Assembly (NCBI GenBank): GCA_945863035.1
Contig: CAMAZH010000033.1
Coordinates: 1 to 35,032, forward strand
Length of the DNA: 35,032 nt
Direction of reading: 5' to 3'
From: Chitinophaga pinensis
Lineage (GTDB): Bacteria; Bacteroidota; Bacteroidia; Bacteroidales; GCA-2748055
The translations under genes were made by a program, and so were the position numbers. The notes beneath the pieces are model-generated. The model ran no database searches. It was not told the DNA's origin and worked only from the letters and a program-made list of their open reading frames with translations. Shown in pieces: positions 27,896 to 35,032 of the stretch (position 1 is its first letter; every line of letters starts with the position of its first letter).

Positions 27896-29338
27896 TTACC
27901 TCTTCCTTAAAACATCCAAAGCTGTCATATATCCGCTGAAAATGGAGCCTGAGAATCCTCCTCCGAATTTTCCCCAGGCCGAGGCAATATGAAGATTTGC
28001 GGGCAAAACCGAAAGATAATCCGTTGTTTTGCCGGGATTTTGTGCAAAGCCGTAAACAGCACCCTCAGGATTCAGGGTGTAGCGCCTTACAGTCAATGGT
28101 GTGCCGGTTTCAACATATTCGACGGCATCCCTGAAGCCGGGAATAAGCTTTTCGCATCGGGCTATAATGGTTTCTGCAACTTCGGCTTTTTTCTTCAAAT
28201 AGGCCTTTCTATCCATTCCCTCCCAATCAGAAGCATAGTCGATACAGCAAACCGCACCGACGCTTTTACCCTCAGGGGCCAGCTCCGAATCTACCTGACT
28301 GTAATCAACGAGCGTGAAGCCGCGGGTTTCAAAGCCGGAATGATTGTTCCCCGCGATATCTTTTTGTGTTTTTATGGTAGGATCAAAAACAAATGTCGAG
28401 TAATACGGGTTCCCAACCTCTTTAAGGGGTTTTTTGAATCCAAAATACACTGTGAGCAAGGATGCTCCCGGTTTTAAATCCTTAATCTTTTCCAATAGGA
28501 TTTGTCGCTGGCCTTCAGGAAGAAGTTCCTTAGCCAGGGTCGGCACAGAGGCGTTGACAATAATCTCTGTCGCGAGATCCGTGAAAGACTGTTTGTTTTT
28601 TCCCATGATAGTTTCGTAGCTGACTCCTACCGGTCGGTCTTCTTCAAAAATGATAGCTGTGGCGAGTGTGTTTAGTTTAACCGTACCCCCATTAGCCTCG
28701 ATAACCGATACCAGAGCGTTTGAAAGAATCTGCGAGCCTCCCTTGATAAAACTGGCATTACCTCCATAATAACTTCCCTGAGCAACCAAATAGTAGTTAA
28801 GCGAGATCGAGTAGGGGTCGTCATGGAAGTATCCCAGGTTTCCCAGAAGAATCAGTTTAAGATCCTCGTTGCCGATATGCTCGTCGAGGAAGTCGCCCAG
28901 ACTACGTTCAGGGAGTCCGGCCGATTCTGCAATAATCTTGCGCGAGTTCAGAACATGGTTGAAATAGGTCTTCAGACCTTGTGCTTCACCGGGAAACAAT
29001 TCAGCCAGCCGACGCTCCGCTTCCTCCGGGTTGTGGGGTACAACAACATTCTGCCTTCCGTTCACAAACCTGTAAAACTCAGGAAGCCCCAGGAGTGATA
29101 CCTTCTCGGTGAGGCCCAGATCCCTGAAGATCTTAACTTTGAGATCCCTTGCATGGGGTCCGTCCATTTCATGAAGACCCACCTCCAATGTGAAGTCTTT
29201 GCGTTGAAATGTGGTTGCGCAACCTCCCGGTCGGTCGTGTTGCTCAAGCAGAAGAACTTTTTTTCCTTCTTTTGCCAGTTTCGCTCCGGCAGTAAGTCCG
29301 CCGAGGCCGGCGCCGATGATGATGATGTCGTGTTTCAC
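27896..29338 (-). CDS. CrtI/phytoene desaturase-like FAD oxidoreductase
   Basis: A 480-residue flavoprotein of the amine oxidase/phytoene desaturase superfamily. The N-terminal FAD-binding Rossmann motif is IIIGAGLGGLTAGAKLAKEG with LLEQHDRPGGCATTF; the C-terminal FAD motif is HIASAWGKFGGGFSGSIFSG. Relatives include carotene isomerases (CrtISO), retinol saturase and uncharacterised Bacteroidota proteins. No crtB or crtE is in the window, so carotenoid work is only a possibility; the neighbours point to a lipid substrate. The start codon is GTG at 29338: no ATG fits, and the first residues MKHDIIIIGAG are at the usual distance from the FAD motif. A 9-base repeat fills the 37-base gap to the upstream GNAT-like gene. 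Confidence 0.85.
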   Translation of the reverse strand: MKHDIIIIGAGLGGLTAGAKLAKEGKKVLLLEQHDRPGGCATTFQRKDFTLEVGLHEMDGPHARDLKVKIFRDLGLTEKVSLLGLPEFYRFVNGRQNVVVPHNPEEAERRLAELFPGEAQGLKTYFNHVLNSRKIIAESAGLPERSLGDFLDEHIGNEDLKLILLGNLGYFHDDPYSISLNYYLVAQGSYYGGNASFIKGGSQILSNALVSVIEANGGTVKLNTLATAIIFEEDRPVGVSYETIMGKNKQSFTDLATEIIVNASVPTLAKELLPEGQRQILLEKIKDLKPGASLLTVYFGFKKPLKEVGNPYYSTFVFDPTIKTQKDIAGNNHSGFETRGFTLVDYSQVDSELAPEGKSVGAVCCIDYASDWEGMDRKAYLKKKAEVAETIIARCEKLIPGFRDAVEYVETGTPLTVRRYTLNPEGAVYGFAQNPGKTTDYLSVLPANLHIASAWGKFGGGFSGSIFSGYMTALDVLRKR

Positions 29339-29343
29339 GGGAA

Positions 29344-29376
29344 GTGAGTATAGTGAGTGAAGTGAGTGAAGTGGGT
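29344..29376. repeat. 9 bp micro-repeat between the GNAT-like and CrtI-like genes
   Basis: GTGAGT recurs at 29344, 29353 and 29362, with a variant GTGGGT at 29371: four units with a 9-base period (plus strand GTGAGTGAA). It fills nearly all of the intergenic gap and ends at the stop of the upstream gene. Read on the minus strand in the CrtI-like frame it has no stop codon. Slippage at such a repeat could change the gene spacing in three-codon steps. Confidence 0.6.
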
Positions 29377-30542
29377 TATTCCGGTTTGATGGGATAGCGC
29401 TTGAAGGGTTTATCCCTGTCGAAAAGATACCTGTAGGTTATGTAGTGCTTTACCGGTTCACTTCCCACAGCCATGAAAATCTTTCTCATTTTGGGGTTAA
29501 AGTCGCCCACCCAGGAAAACTCAATCTCTGTGTAATGGGGTTTGCTGGCCATTACTCTGGCAATATTGAGGATGATGGCCGACTCGATGCCCAGGCCCTG
29601 GAATGCCGGTACAACCCCCATCAGGACCCCACGGGCTCTTGTCATAGTCTTTTTCTTTTTTAAGTAGAGGAATTTCAGCATTGCGGGCAGACTGAGCTTC
29701 CCGTTCAGATGCTTGAGAATCAGGTTTACATCGGGGTACATGAGATAGATGGCGATGGGCTTACCCTTGTGATAAGCAAACCAGATAAACTCCTCATCGA
29801 TTATGGCTTTTCCTTTCTGAATTGTTTTTTTAATATAAGCCGGTTCCAACGGTTCGAAGTTCTCCTTGAACGATGCCCAGGCTTCATTGAACACCTCGGC
29901 AAAATCAGCCACATATTTGTCAGTTTTTTTATACTCAAAATGACTGAAGCTGTAATCGGGCTTTTTCGCAACCCACTCAGCAATTTTAAGGAATTTCGGG
30001 GGAAGCTCCTTTTTGAGGTTGAGGTGAAAACCTTCCTGCTTATAATAAGTTTGGAAACCATACGACTCAAAAAGATCCTGGTAGTACGAGTGGTTAAAGG
30101 CAATTTCGTATGAAGGATGCGTAAACCCGTCTACCAGAAGACCCCAATACTTGTCGGTCTCGCCAAAATTTATCGGGCCGTCCATGGCGTCCATTCCCTT
30201 TTCCCTAAGCCACTCACGAGCTGTGTCGAACAGCAGAAAGGCTGCCTCCCGGTTGTTGATGCACTCGAAGAAACCCATTCCCCCGGTAGGCTGGTCTTGT
30301 TTAAAGGCAGTTTGTCGATCAATAAATGCAGCGACCCTTCCAATAAGTTTTTGTTCCCCGTCGTAAAGAAGCCATCTTGAGGCTTCTCCGTGCTTGAAAA
30401 ACACGTTCTTCTCCGGGTCGAAAATCGATTCAATCTCCTTATCGAGGGGACAAACCCATGTTGGATTGTGCTGGTAGATGATGCGTGCAGCCTCGTGAAA
30501 AGAATTACGGGTCTGCTTGCTGTTTACTGGTGCGATATGCAT
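29376..30542 (-). CDS. GNAT-superfamily-like N-acyltransferase
   Basis: A 388-residue protein of a family common in Bacteroidota and often annotated as GNAT or hypothetical. The conserved middle block is DAMDGPINFGETDKYWGLLV with GFTHPSYEIAFNHSYYQDLFESYGFQ. The C-terminal half holds GVLMGVVPAFQGLGIESAII, which resembles the acetyl-CoA-binding (Q/R)xxGxG/A motif. I chose the ATG at 30542: it gives the usual start MHIAPVNSKQ, and avoids overlapping the ligase gene by 53 bases as the longest frame (30620) would. It sits between an acyl-CoA synthetase and a CrtI-like oxidoreductase on one strand with gaps of 25 and 37 bases, so it may transfer an acyl group made by the ligase; the acceptor is unknown. 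Confidence 0.75.
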   Translation of the reverse strand: MHIAPVNSKQTRNSFHEAARIIYQHNPTWVCPLDKEIESIFDPEKNVFFKHGEASRWLLYDGEQKLIGRVAAFIDRQTAFKQDQPTGGMGFFECINNREAAFLLFDTAREWLREKGMDAMDGPINFGETDKYWGLLVDGFTHPSYEIAFNHSYYQDLFESYGFQTYYKQEGFHLNLKKELPPKFLKIAEWVAKKPDYSFSHFEYKKTDKYVADFAEVFNEAWASFKENFEPLEPAYIKKTIQKGKAIIDEEFIWFAYHKGKPIAIYLMYPDVNLILKHLNGKLSLPAMLKFLYLKKKKTMTRARGVLMGVVPAFQGLGIESAIILNIARVMASKPHYTEIEFSWVGDFNPKMRKIFMAVGSEPVKHYITYRYLFDRDKPFKRYPIKPE

Positions 30543-30567
30543 TGGGTTTTTATTTTTCGTGCCGGGA

Positions 30568-32349
30568 TCAGAATTGCCTCTTGTAAATTCCATCCAACAT
30601 ATCCTTGTATTTGGATTCAACCACTTTCCGTTTCAACTTTAGGCTGGCCGATAATTCGCCGGTGTGTGGCGACCATTCGTCGGCTACAATGCGAAAACGC
30701 ATTATTCTCTCAGGTTCGGAAAGTGTTTTGTTAAGCTGTGCAATTTCTTTGTTGAAAATATCCCTTACCTCTTGCAGACAGATAAGTTCAAAATTCCCCT
30801 GTCCGGAAAAAATCTGTTGCGATTGGCACCATTCCTTCAGATACTTGAAATCGGGCAACACCAGTGCGCTGGCAAATTTCTGGTGCTCTCCGACTACCAT
30901 TGCCTGATCGATAAAGACAGACTCTTTCAGTCTGTTTTCAATGGGTTGGGGAGCAACAAACAGACCGTTTGAGAGCTTGAAAATTTCCTTGCTGCGGTCG
31001 GTAATGTTAAGGAATTTGCCTTCCACCCAATTCCCAACGTCCCCGGTATGAAACCAGCCTTCCTCGTCAATCACTGTCCGGGTAAGCTCTTCATCTTTAT
31101 AGTAGCCAATCATAACATTGTGTCCGCGGGTTAGGATTTCCCCGTCGTCATTGATCTTAGCCTCAACACCATCGATCAGGGCACCCACGGTTCCCAGTTT
31201 GCAAAGGGGCTTTTCCTGACGGTTGATGGTGATGATGGGGGAGGTTTCCGTTAAGCCGTACATGTTAAGAATCTTGATCCCTGCAGCCCAGAAAATACGT
31301 TCCAGACGGGGCTGAAGGCTGGCTCCGCCGCAGCCCACAAGACGGGGACAGCCTCCGAGTGCTTCTCTCCATTTGCTGAAGATCAGCTTATCGGCAATTT
31401 TAAGCTTGCGTTCGTAAAACCAACCGTTTTCACCAAATGGCTTGTAGCGAAGTCCCAGCCTAACAGCCCAAAAGAAGATTACCTTCTTCATGCCTTTGAG
31501 ACTCCGGCCTTTGGCCATGACATTGTCGAACACTTTTTCAAGAATCCGGGGAACCGCATCGAACCCTGTTGCCCGGATCTCTTTGAGGTTTGCCGCGATT
31601 GTCCCCATGTTTTCAGCATAATAGATGCATGCGCCGGCATATTGTGTCTGGTAATTTCCCATTCTGCCGCCCACATGGCACAGGGGGAGGATACTCAGGT
31701 AACGATCGTCGGGACCCAGGTTAAACACCTCGGCTGCAGCCAGAAAATTCCTTACCAGGTTCTGATGGGAGAGAAGCACGCCCTTTGAAGTGCCGGTGGT
31801 TCCCGATGTGTAAATCAAGGAAGCCGGATCAGAGGGTCTGATCTCATTTTTTATTTCCTCAAGCTTAATAAGGCTTTGTGCCGTGCAACTCTTCCCTGCT
31901 TCAATAACCTCTATCCAACTTCTGGCATTATCCGCCTTATTGAAAGTGTAGACAAACTTCACATTTTCGATTTGATCGCAAAGCGGTTGAATGCTTTCGT
32001 GCAATTTATTGTCGGAAACAATCACCATTCTTGCATCGCAATGTTCGAGAATGTATTTGTATTCGGGGGAGCTCAGGGAAGTATAAACCGGCACATGGAT
32101 AACCCCGACCATGGTCATTCCCATATCGATAAAATTCCATTCCGGGCGGTTGTTCGAAATGCTGGCGATTTTGTCGCCCTTTTTAAAGCCAAGCTCCAGA
32201 AGGCCAAGCGCAAACCACCTGGAATAATTGTTGTAGTCCTGAGCATTGTGCTTTATCCATTTCCCCTCGGTTTTCGAAGCCAAAACATCCGAATTGGGGA
32301 AGAGTCTCAGATACCTGTCGAGGAGGTCGAAGATACGGGTTGGTTCCAT
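30568..32349 (-). CDS. AMP-forming long-chain acyl-CoA synthetase
   Basis: A 593-residue ANL-superfamily adenylating enzyme of the FAA1/long-chain fatty-acid-CoA ligase group. It joins a fatty acid to CoA through an acyl-adenylate. Motifs in order: phosphate loop YTSGTTGTSKG (180-190), YGLTETSP (364-371), GWFHTGDVG (about 431-439) and DRSKEIFKLSNG (451-462). The extended C-terminal part, with LKLKRKVVESKYKDMLDGIY, is typical of the FAA1 group. It is the first gene of a three-gene minus-strand unit with the GNAT-like and CrtI-like genes, and has a promoter-like pair 25-55 bases upstream. Chain-length preference cannot be read. It might serve fatty-acid uptake or a dedicated lipid product. Confidence 0.93.
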   Translation of the reverse strand: MEPTRIFDLLDRYLRLFPNSDVLASKTEGKWIKHNAQDYNNYSRWFALGLLELGFKKGDKIASISNNRPEWNFIDMGMTMVGVIHVPVYTSLSSPEYKYILEHCDARMVIVSDNKLHESIQPLCDQIENVKFVYTFNKADNARSWIEVIEAGKSCTAQSLIKLEEIKNEIRPSDPASLIYTSGTTGTSKGVLLSHQNLVRNFLAAAEVFNLGPDDRYLSILPLCHVGGRMGNYQTQYAGACIYYAENMGTIAANLKEIRATGFDAVPRILEKVFDNVMAKGRSLKGMKKVIFFWAVRLGLRYKPFGENGWFYERKLKIADKLIFSKWREALGGCPRLVGCGGASLQPRLERIFWAAGIKILNMYGLTETSPIITINRQEKPLCKLGTVGALIDGVEAKINDDGEILTRGHNVMIGYYKDEELTRTVIDEEGWFHTGDVGNWVEGKFLNITDRSKEIFKLSNGLFVAPQPIENRLKESVFIDQAMVVGEHQKFASALVLPDFKYLKEWCQSQQIFSGQGNFELICLQEVRDIFNKEIAQLNKTLSEPERIMRFRIVADEWSPHTGELSASLKLKRKVVESKYKDMLDGIYKRQF

Positions 32350-32373
32350 TTAAAATAGATAAGTATTCAAGTA

Positions 32374-32404
32374 CCAATATAAGCATAGTATGAAAATCGG
32401 ACAA
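32374..32404 (-). promoter_or_regulatory. candidate promoter of the acyl-CoA synthetase unit
   Basis: On the minus strand TTG (32404-32402), a 20-base spacer and TATATTGG (32381-32374), one mismatch from TAnnTTTG, end 24 bases before the ATG at 32349. Spacing is right; the -33 box is only three bases. Confidence 0.4.
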
Positions 32405-32609
32405 GATAATCCGTCGTTTTTTCAAAATGGCTTTGAAATTATGCGAAATAGTCTTCAAAATCCCATTTTTGCCCCGGTTTTGGTCAGATTTCCCTTTATT
32501 TCCAAAGGCAATCCTGTTAAACCAATCCTAAAATCCTGTACCGGATGCCCAAACCATTGATATAGGTCTTTTTGCCAGGAAATCCCTGTCTGTTGCAATT
32601 AGGGAGGCA
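32405..32609. other. non-coding stretch before the tandem array
   Basis: No supported gene. AATCCT occurs three times at 32510, 32524 and 32532, twice continued as AATCCTGT; this is short and may be a remnant of an older repeat. Otherwise nothing is recognised here. Confidence 0.5.
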
Positions 32610-33060
32610 CTATTTCAAAAATAGCGCTTGCCATTTTAATGATATGTTGAACTATTTTAAAGATAAGGCGGATATTTTAAATTTTTCGCGGACCTTTTCA
32701 ATCCTGGACCTTGATCTTTTACTATTTTCGGGGATCTTTTAATAATATGGCTGTCTCTTTTAATACTTTCGCTGTCTCTTTTAATATTTTTGCAGGCTCT
32801 TTTAATAATTTGGGCGTCTCTTTTAATATTCTCGCGGACTCTTTTAATAATATGGCGTCCCTTTTAATAATATGGCGTCCCTTTTAAAGATATGGCGACT
32901 CTTTTAATAATATGGCGTCCCTTTTAAAGATATGGTGACTCTTTTAATAATATGGCGACTCTTTTAATAATATGCTGTCTCTTTTAATAATATGGCGCCT
33001 CTTTTAATAATTTGGCGCCTATTTCAATATTTTCAGGCCTATTTAAGAATAGCTTGCTCC
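32610..33060. repeat. tandem array of about 22 units of 20-21 bp
   Basis: Head-to-tail units with core CTTTTAATA followed by a less constant GC-bearing half; the commonest full unit is CTTTTAATAATATGGCG plus three bases. Units at 32736-32840 are 21 bp (five copies) and those from 32841 to 33060 are exactly 20 bp (eleven copies). Copies at 32841-33000 are nearly identical; those before 32736 and after 33020 are increasingly degenerate. The first and last units both form a small CTATT-AATAG hairpin (32610-32624 and 33039-33052). The unit length is not a multiple of three and no long frame spans the array, so it is not coding. There are no unique spacers, so it is not CRISPR. Function unknown; DNA-binding array, bent-DNA element or inert satellite are all possible. 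Confidence 0.9.
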
Positions 33061-33070
33061 TTTGCCAAAA

Positions 33071-33193
33071 TCAGAGCGGACATGTTTTTTTACCACCTGA
33101 GGATAAAATATCTTTCTCCATATCCGCCCATTCATGAAGGTCATTTGCCTCCTGTGCCATAGACCTGATCCATGGACAAATTGCTGCATCCAA
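33071..33193 (-). CDS. possible 40-residue small ORF or gene remnant
   Basis: On the minus strand a frame begins at TTG (33193) or GTG (33199), just after a TGA and an AGGAGG purine run, and reads DAAICPWIRSMAQEANDLHE and on to KKTCPL-stop. Codon choice looks gene-like and the AGGAGG is 8 bases before the TTG. However, Shine-Dalgarno sites are not the norm in this phylum and I recognise no family. It could equally be the tail of a decayed gene. It lies between the tandem array and the AT-rich last gene. Confidence 0.25.
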   Translation of the reverse strand: MDAAICPWIRSMAQEANDLHEWADMEKDILSSGGKKTCPL

Positions 33194-33462
33194 TGACACC
33201 GCCTCCTCTCAAAATTCAAAGCCTTTTAGTTTTTTTCTTACGGAGTTGGCACGAAATTAAATTAAAGGTTTACTTTTAATACTTAGTTGGATTTTTGATA
33301 CATACGCTGCGGATTTGGGGCGGTGGGTATTAGGGTTGGATATATAAATTGTTAGGGGCAAGTGTAGGAGACAGACAACGACATAGAAAATTGAAAAATA
33401 AACCATTGTGACATGATAGAAAAAATGAAAAGACAAAAAAATATGTTTAAACCATTTATTTT
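33194..33462. other. non-coding stretch before the last gene, with an orphan repeat unit and a G-rich segment
   Basis: No gene supported. CTTTTAATACTT at 33273-33284 repeats the first 12 bases of the array unit at 32757, so it looks like an orphan copy. The plus strand from 33311 to 33358 carries four runs of three or more G (33317-33320, 33325-33327, 33333-33335, 33355-33358), compatible with a weak G-quadruplex. The last 80 bases before the ATG are very A-rich; no TAnnTTTG box is clear. Confidence 0.45.
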
Positions 33463-35031
33463 ATGAAAAAAATTATAATCCTCTTTCTATGTTTGCAATC
33501 AGTTTTAGTTTTTTCGCAAGTGGATGCGGATTATAAACTACTGAGCGAGCAAAGTAAATCGGAATCTTTAAATCCGGTTCGTCCCGGAATCCCTGGTAAG
33601 CAAGATTTCTGGAACGAAAAATCATCAATGTTTATTTATGCTCCGGCATTCAATTTTAATAATTCAAGCTGGATAATACCCGAAACAAAATATTACAGAT
33701 ATACTGCGTTCTCGTTTAAAAATTATAAAGAATACATTTTTACTGCAAATACTCCTTTTGAATCATTGGCACAAATATGGAACAGACTCTCGGTTGGAGA
33801 GGTTTACCTGAAAGTGGAAGCCGTTAGCCTGAATGAACAAGATTTTTTACTTGCGGGCAGTCGTTTTTTTCATAAATCAGCTTGTTTTACCCCGCCCTAT
33901 CCTGCGTCTAAATATTCTTTTGAAGAAGCTTTTCAAAAGGGGTTAAAGTATCAATACGATCAACCGCACATAAAAAAATGGTTACTTACCAGCAAGCCGG
34001 ATCATAATGAACATAAATTATACTGCTACTCAGCATTGGAAGTCGGAAGTGTAATTAATGCAATGCTTTTGTATAATAAATATTTTCCAGAGAACGATAC
34101 ATCGCTTGTCATTGCAAAAAAAGCTGCCGATTATTTAATTCTGAACGCTGAACCAAAAGGGAATTCATTAGAATATTTTCCACAAGTTTATGAAGGCAAC
34201 GATTTAAATGCCGGAAATTTCGTGGACGAAATAATTATGACAGAACCCGCTTCCACAGGTAAATCATACCTGGATCTTTATGACAAAACTAAAGAAAAGA
34301 AATATTTTGAAGCTGCGCAACGAATTGCCAATACTTATTTAAAAACGCAACTCCCCTCCGGAACCTGGCATATCCGTATTAATAAAAAAACAGGCAAGCC
34401 TGTTTCTGATGAATTTTGTATTCCCATTAAAATAACAGATTTTTTATCGTTGTTTGACGAAAGATACAAGTTAAACAAATATCAAAGCGCAATTGATTCT
34501 GCTATCGCCTGGATTTGGGAAAACCCTGTTAAGACATTTAACTGGATTGGTCAGTTTGAAGATGTAGCCGCTGCTAAACCCTATCAGAATCTTACAAAAT
34601 ACGAAGCATCATGGTTTGCTCAATATCTCTTAAATAATTTGGATAAGGATTCATCATATATACTTACAGCAAAGGAGTTAATTGCTTTTTGCGAAGACCA
34701 GTTTGTGGTGTGGGAAAGTCCCGGGATTTATGATAATTGGGGAAATTCTTCTAAGCGATGGCATACACCTGCTGTACTTGAGCAATATCATTGTTATGTC
34801 CCAATTGATGCCAGTGCCGTGCAGATGATAAATACATTTTATCTGGCGTACAAAAAAACCAATGAAATAATATATCGCGAAAAAGCAATCGCGCTTGCAA
34901 ATAGTCTCGTAAATACTCAAAAAGAAGATGGAATGATTCCAACATTTTGGGCAGCTGGATTTTCTGAGTTCTGGAATAATTGTATGGTTAGCAGTTTAAC
35001 AATGCTGGATAAGTTTACAAATGACAAATAA
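33463..35031 (+). CDS. secreted protein with probable alpha/alpha-barrel (glycosidase-like) fold
   Basis: A 522-residue protein with an N-terminal signal peptide (MKKIIILFLCLQSVLVFSQ, cleavage likely after FSQ). The body has helix pairs separated by Trp/Tyr/Gly-rich loops, such as ALEVGSVINAMLLYNKYFP, SYLDLYDKTKEKKYFEAAQRI and QLPSGTWHIRINKKTGKPV, which resembles the (alpha/alpha)6 toroids of six-hairpin glycosidases and polysaccharide lyases or C5-epimerases. I do not recognise a specific family and see no sure catalytic residues; Tyr-, His- and Glu-bearing loops late in the protein (RWHTPAVLEQYHCYVPIDAS) are candidates. No SusCD pair or sulfatase is in view. Codons are markedly more A/T-rich than in the rest of the window, suggesting a different history. 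It is complete, ending one base before the window end. Confidence 0.7.
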   Translation: MKKIIILFLCLQSVLVFSQVDADYKLLSEQSKSESLNPVRPGIPGKQDFWNEKSSMFIYAPAFNFNNSSWIIPETKYYRYTAFSFKNYKEYIFTANTPFESLAQIWNRLSVGEVYLKVEAVSLNEQDFLLAGSRFFHKSACFTPPYPASKYSFEEAFQKGLKYQYDQPHIKKWLLTSKPDHNEHKLYCYSALEVGSVINAMLLYNKYFPENDTSLVIAKKAADYLILNAEPKGNSLEYFPQVYEGNDLNAGNFVDEIIMTEPASTGKSYLDLYDKTKEKKYFEAAQRIANTYLKTQLPSGTWHIRINKKTGKPVSDEFCIPIKITDFLSLFDERYKLNKYQSAIDSAIAWIWENPVKTFNWIGQFEDVAAAKPYQNLTKYEASWFAQYLLNNLDKDSSYILTAKELIAFCEDQFVVWESPGIYDNWGNSSKRWHTPAVLEQYHCYVPIDASAVQMINTFYLAYKKTNEIIYREKAIALANSLVNTQKEDGMIPTFWAAGFSEFWNNCMVSSLTMLDKFTNDK

Positions 35032-35032
35032 A

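Noticed and set aside
30543..30620. Longer start for the GNAT-like gene
   Set aside because: It overlaps the end of the acyl-CoA synthetase gene and adds 26 residues with no family resemblance.
32610..33060. CRISPR array
   Set aside because: Units abut with no unique spacers, and no cas gene is in the window.
32610..33060. Coding repeats of a low-complexity protein
   Set aside because: A 20 bp unit shifts frame at every copy, and no long open frame spans the array on either strand.

Overview
The window reads as a chromosomal segment of a Bacteroidota bacterium, probably from the Bacteroidales/Marinilabiliales side. The evidence is the gene content and order (nrnA followed by a GldI-like FKBP lipoprotein; a TPR protein with ribH opposite recF and a DUF721 gene; a multi-DUF349 protein), SPII lipoprotein signals, and several -33/-7 promoters of the TTTG-N20-TAnnTTTG type used by this phylum. 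It is mostly dense housekeeping DNA with no rRNA, tRNA, transposase, phage gene or CRISPR array that I can see.

Layout. 1-3430: the end of a YhcC-type radical SAM gene overlapping an AddB-like PD-(D/E)XK nuclease. 3617-9478: a seven-PAS hybrid histidine kinase, then a potassium-channel protein whose N-terminal half is built of 12-residue repeats. 9483-10850: trmD (minus) and a small heat-shock protein. 11205-16932: a five-repeat DUF349 protein, pyrG and yidC on the plus strand. 16947-18266: ribH and a membrane-anchored TPR protein (minus). 18473-19869: recF and a DciA-like DUF721 gene. 19873-20316: ndk (minus). 20580-23985: nrnA and three FKBP-type peptidyl-prolyl isomerase lipoproteins. 23991-24695: an RsmI-like methyltransferase (minus). 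24832-27853: a histidine kinase with a solute-binding-protein sensor, then a PhnP-like metallo-beta-lactamase. 27896-32349: a minus-strand run of acyl-CoA synthetase, GNAT-like acyltransferase and CrtI-like FAD oxidoreductase, which looks like one lipid or isoprenoid unit. 33463-35031: a secreted, AT-rich alpha/alpha-barrel-like protein.

The most unusual part is the gene-poor 1.1 kb between 32350 and 33462. It holds about 22 head-to-tail copies of a 20-21 bp unit (core CTTTTAATA, then a looser GC-bearing half), nearly identical in the centre, decaying towards both ends, and bounded on each side by a similar CTATT...AATAG hairpin. The unit length is not a multiple of three, there are no spacers, and no known element explains it. 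The next most interesting items are the channel's 12-residue repeat domain, a perfect 22 bp palindrome ahead of the hybrid kinase, and the change in base composition after the array.

Several starts were moved from the longest open frame. recF, the solute-binding kinase and probably pyrG have promoter-like boxes overlapping or following the longer start. The AddB-like gene, trmD and the GNAT-like gene have better internal starts. pyrG, nrnA and the metallo-beta-lactamase appear to use TTG, and the CrtI-like gene GTG.
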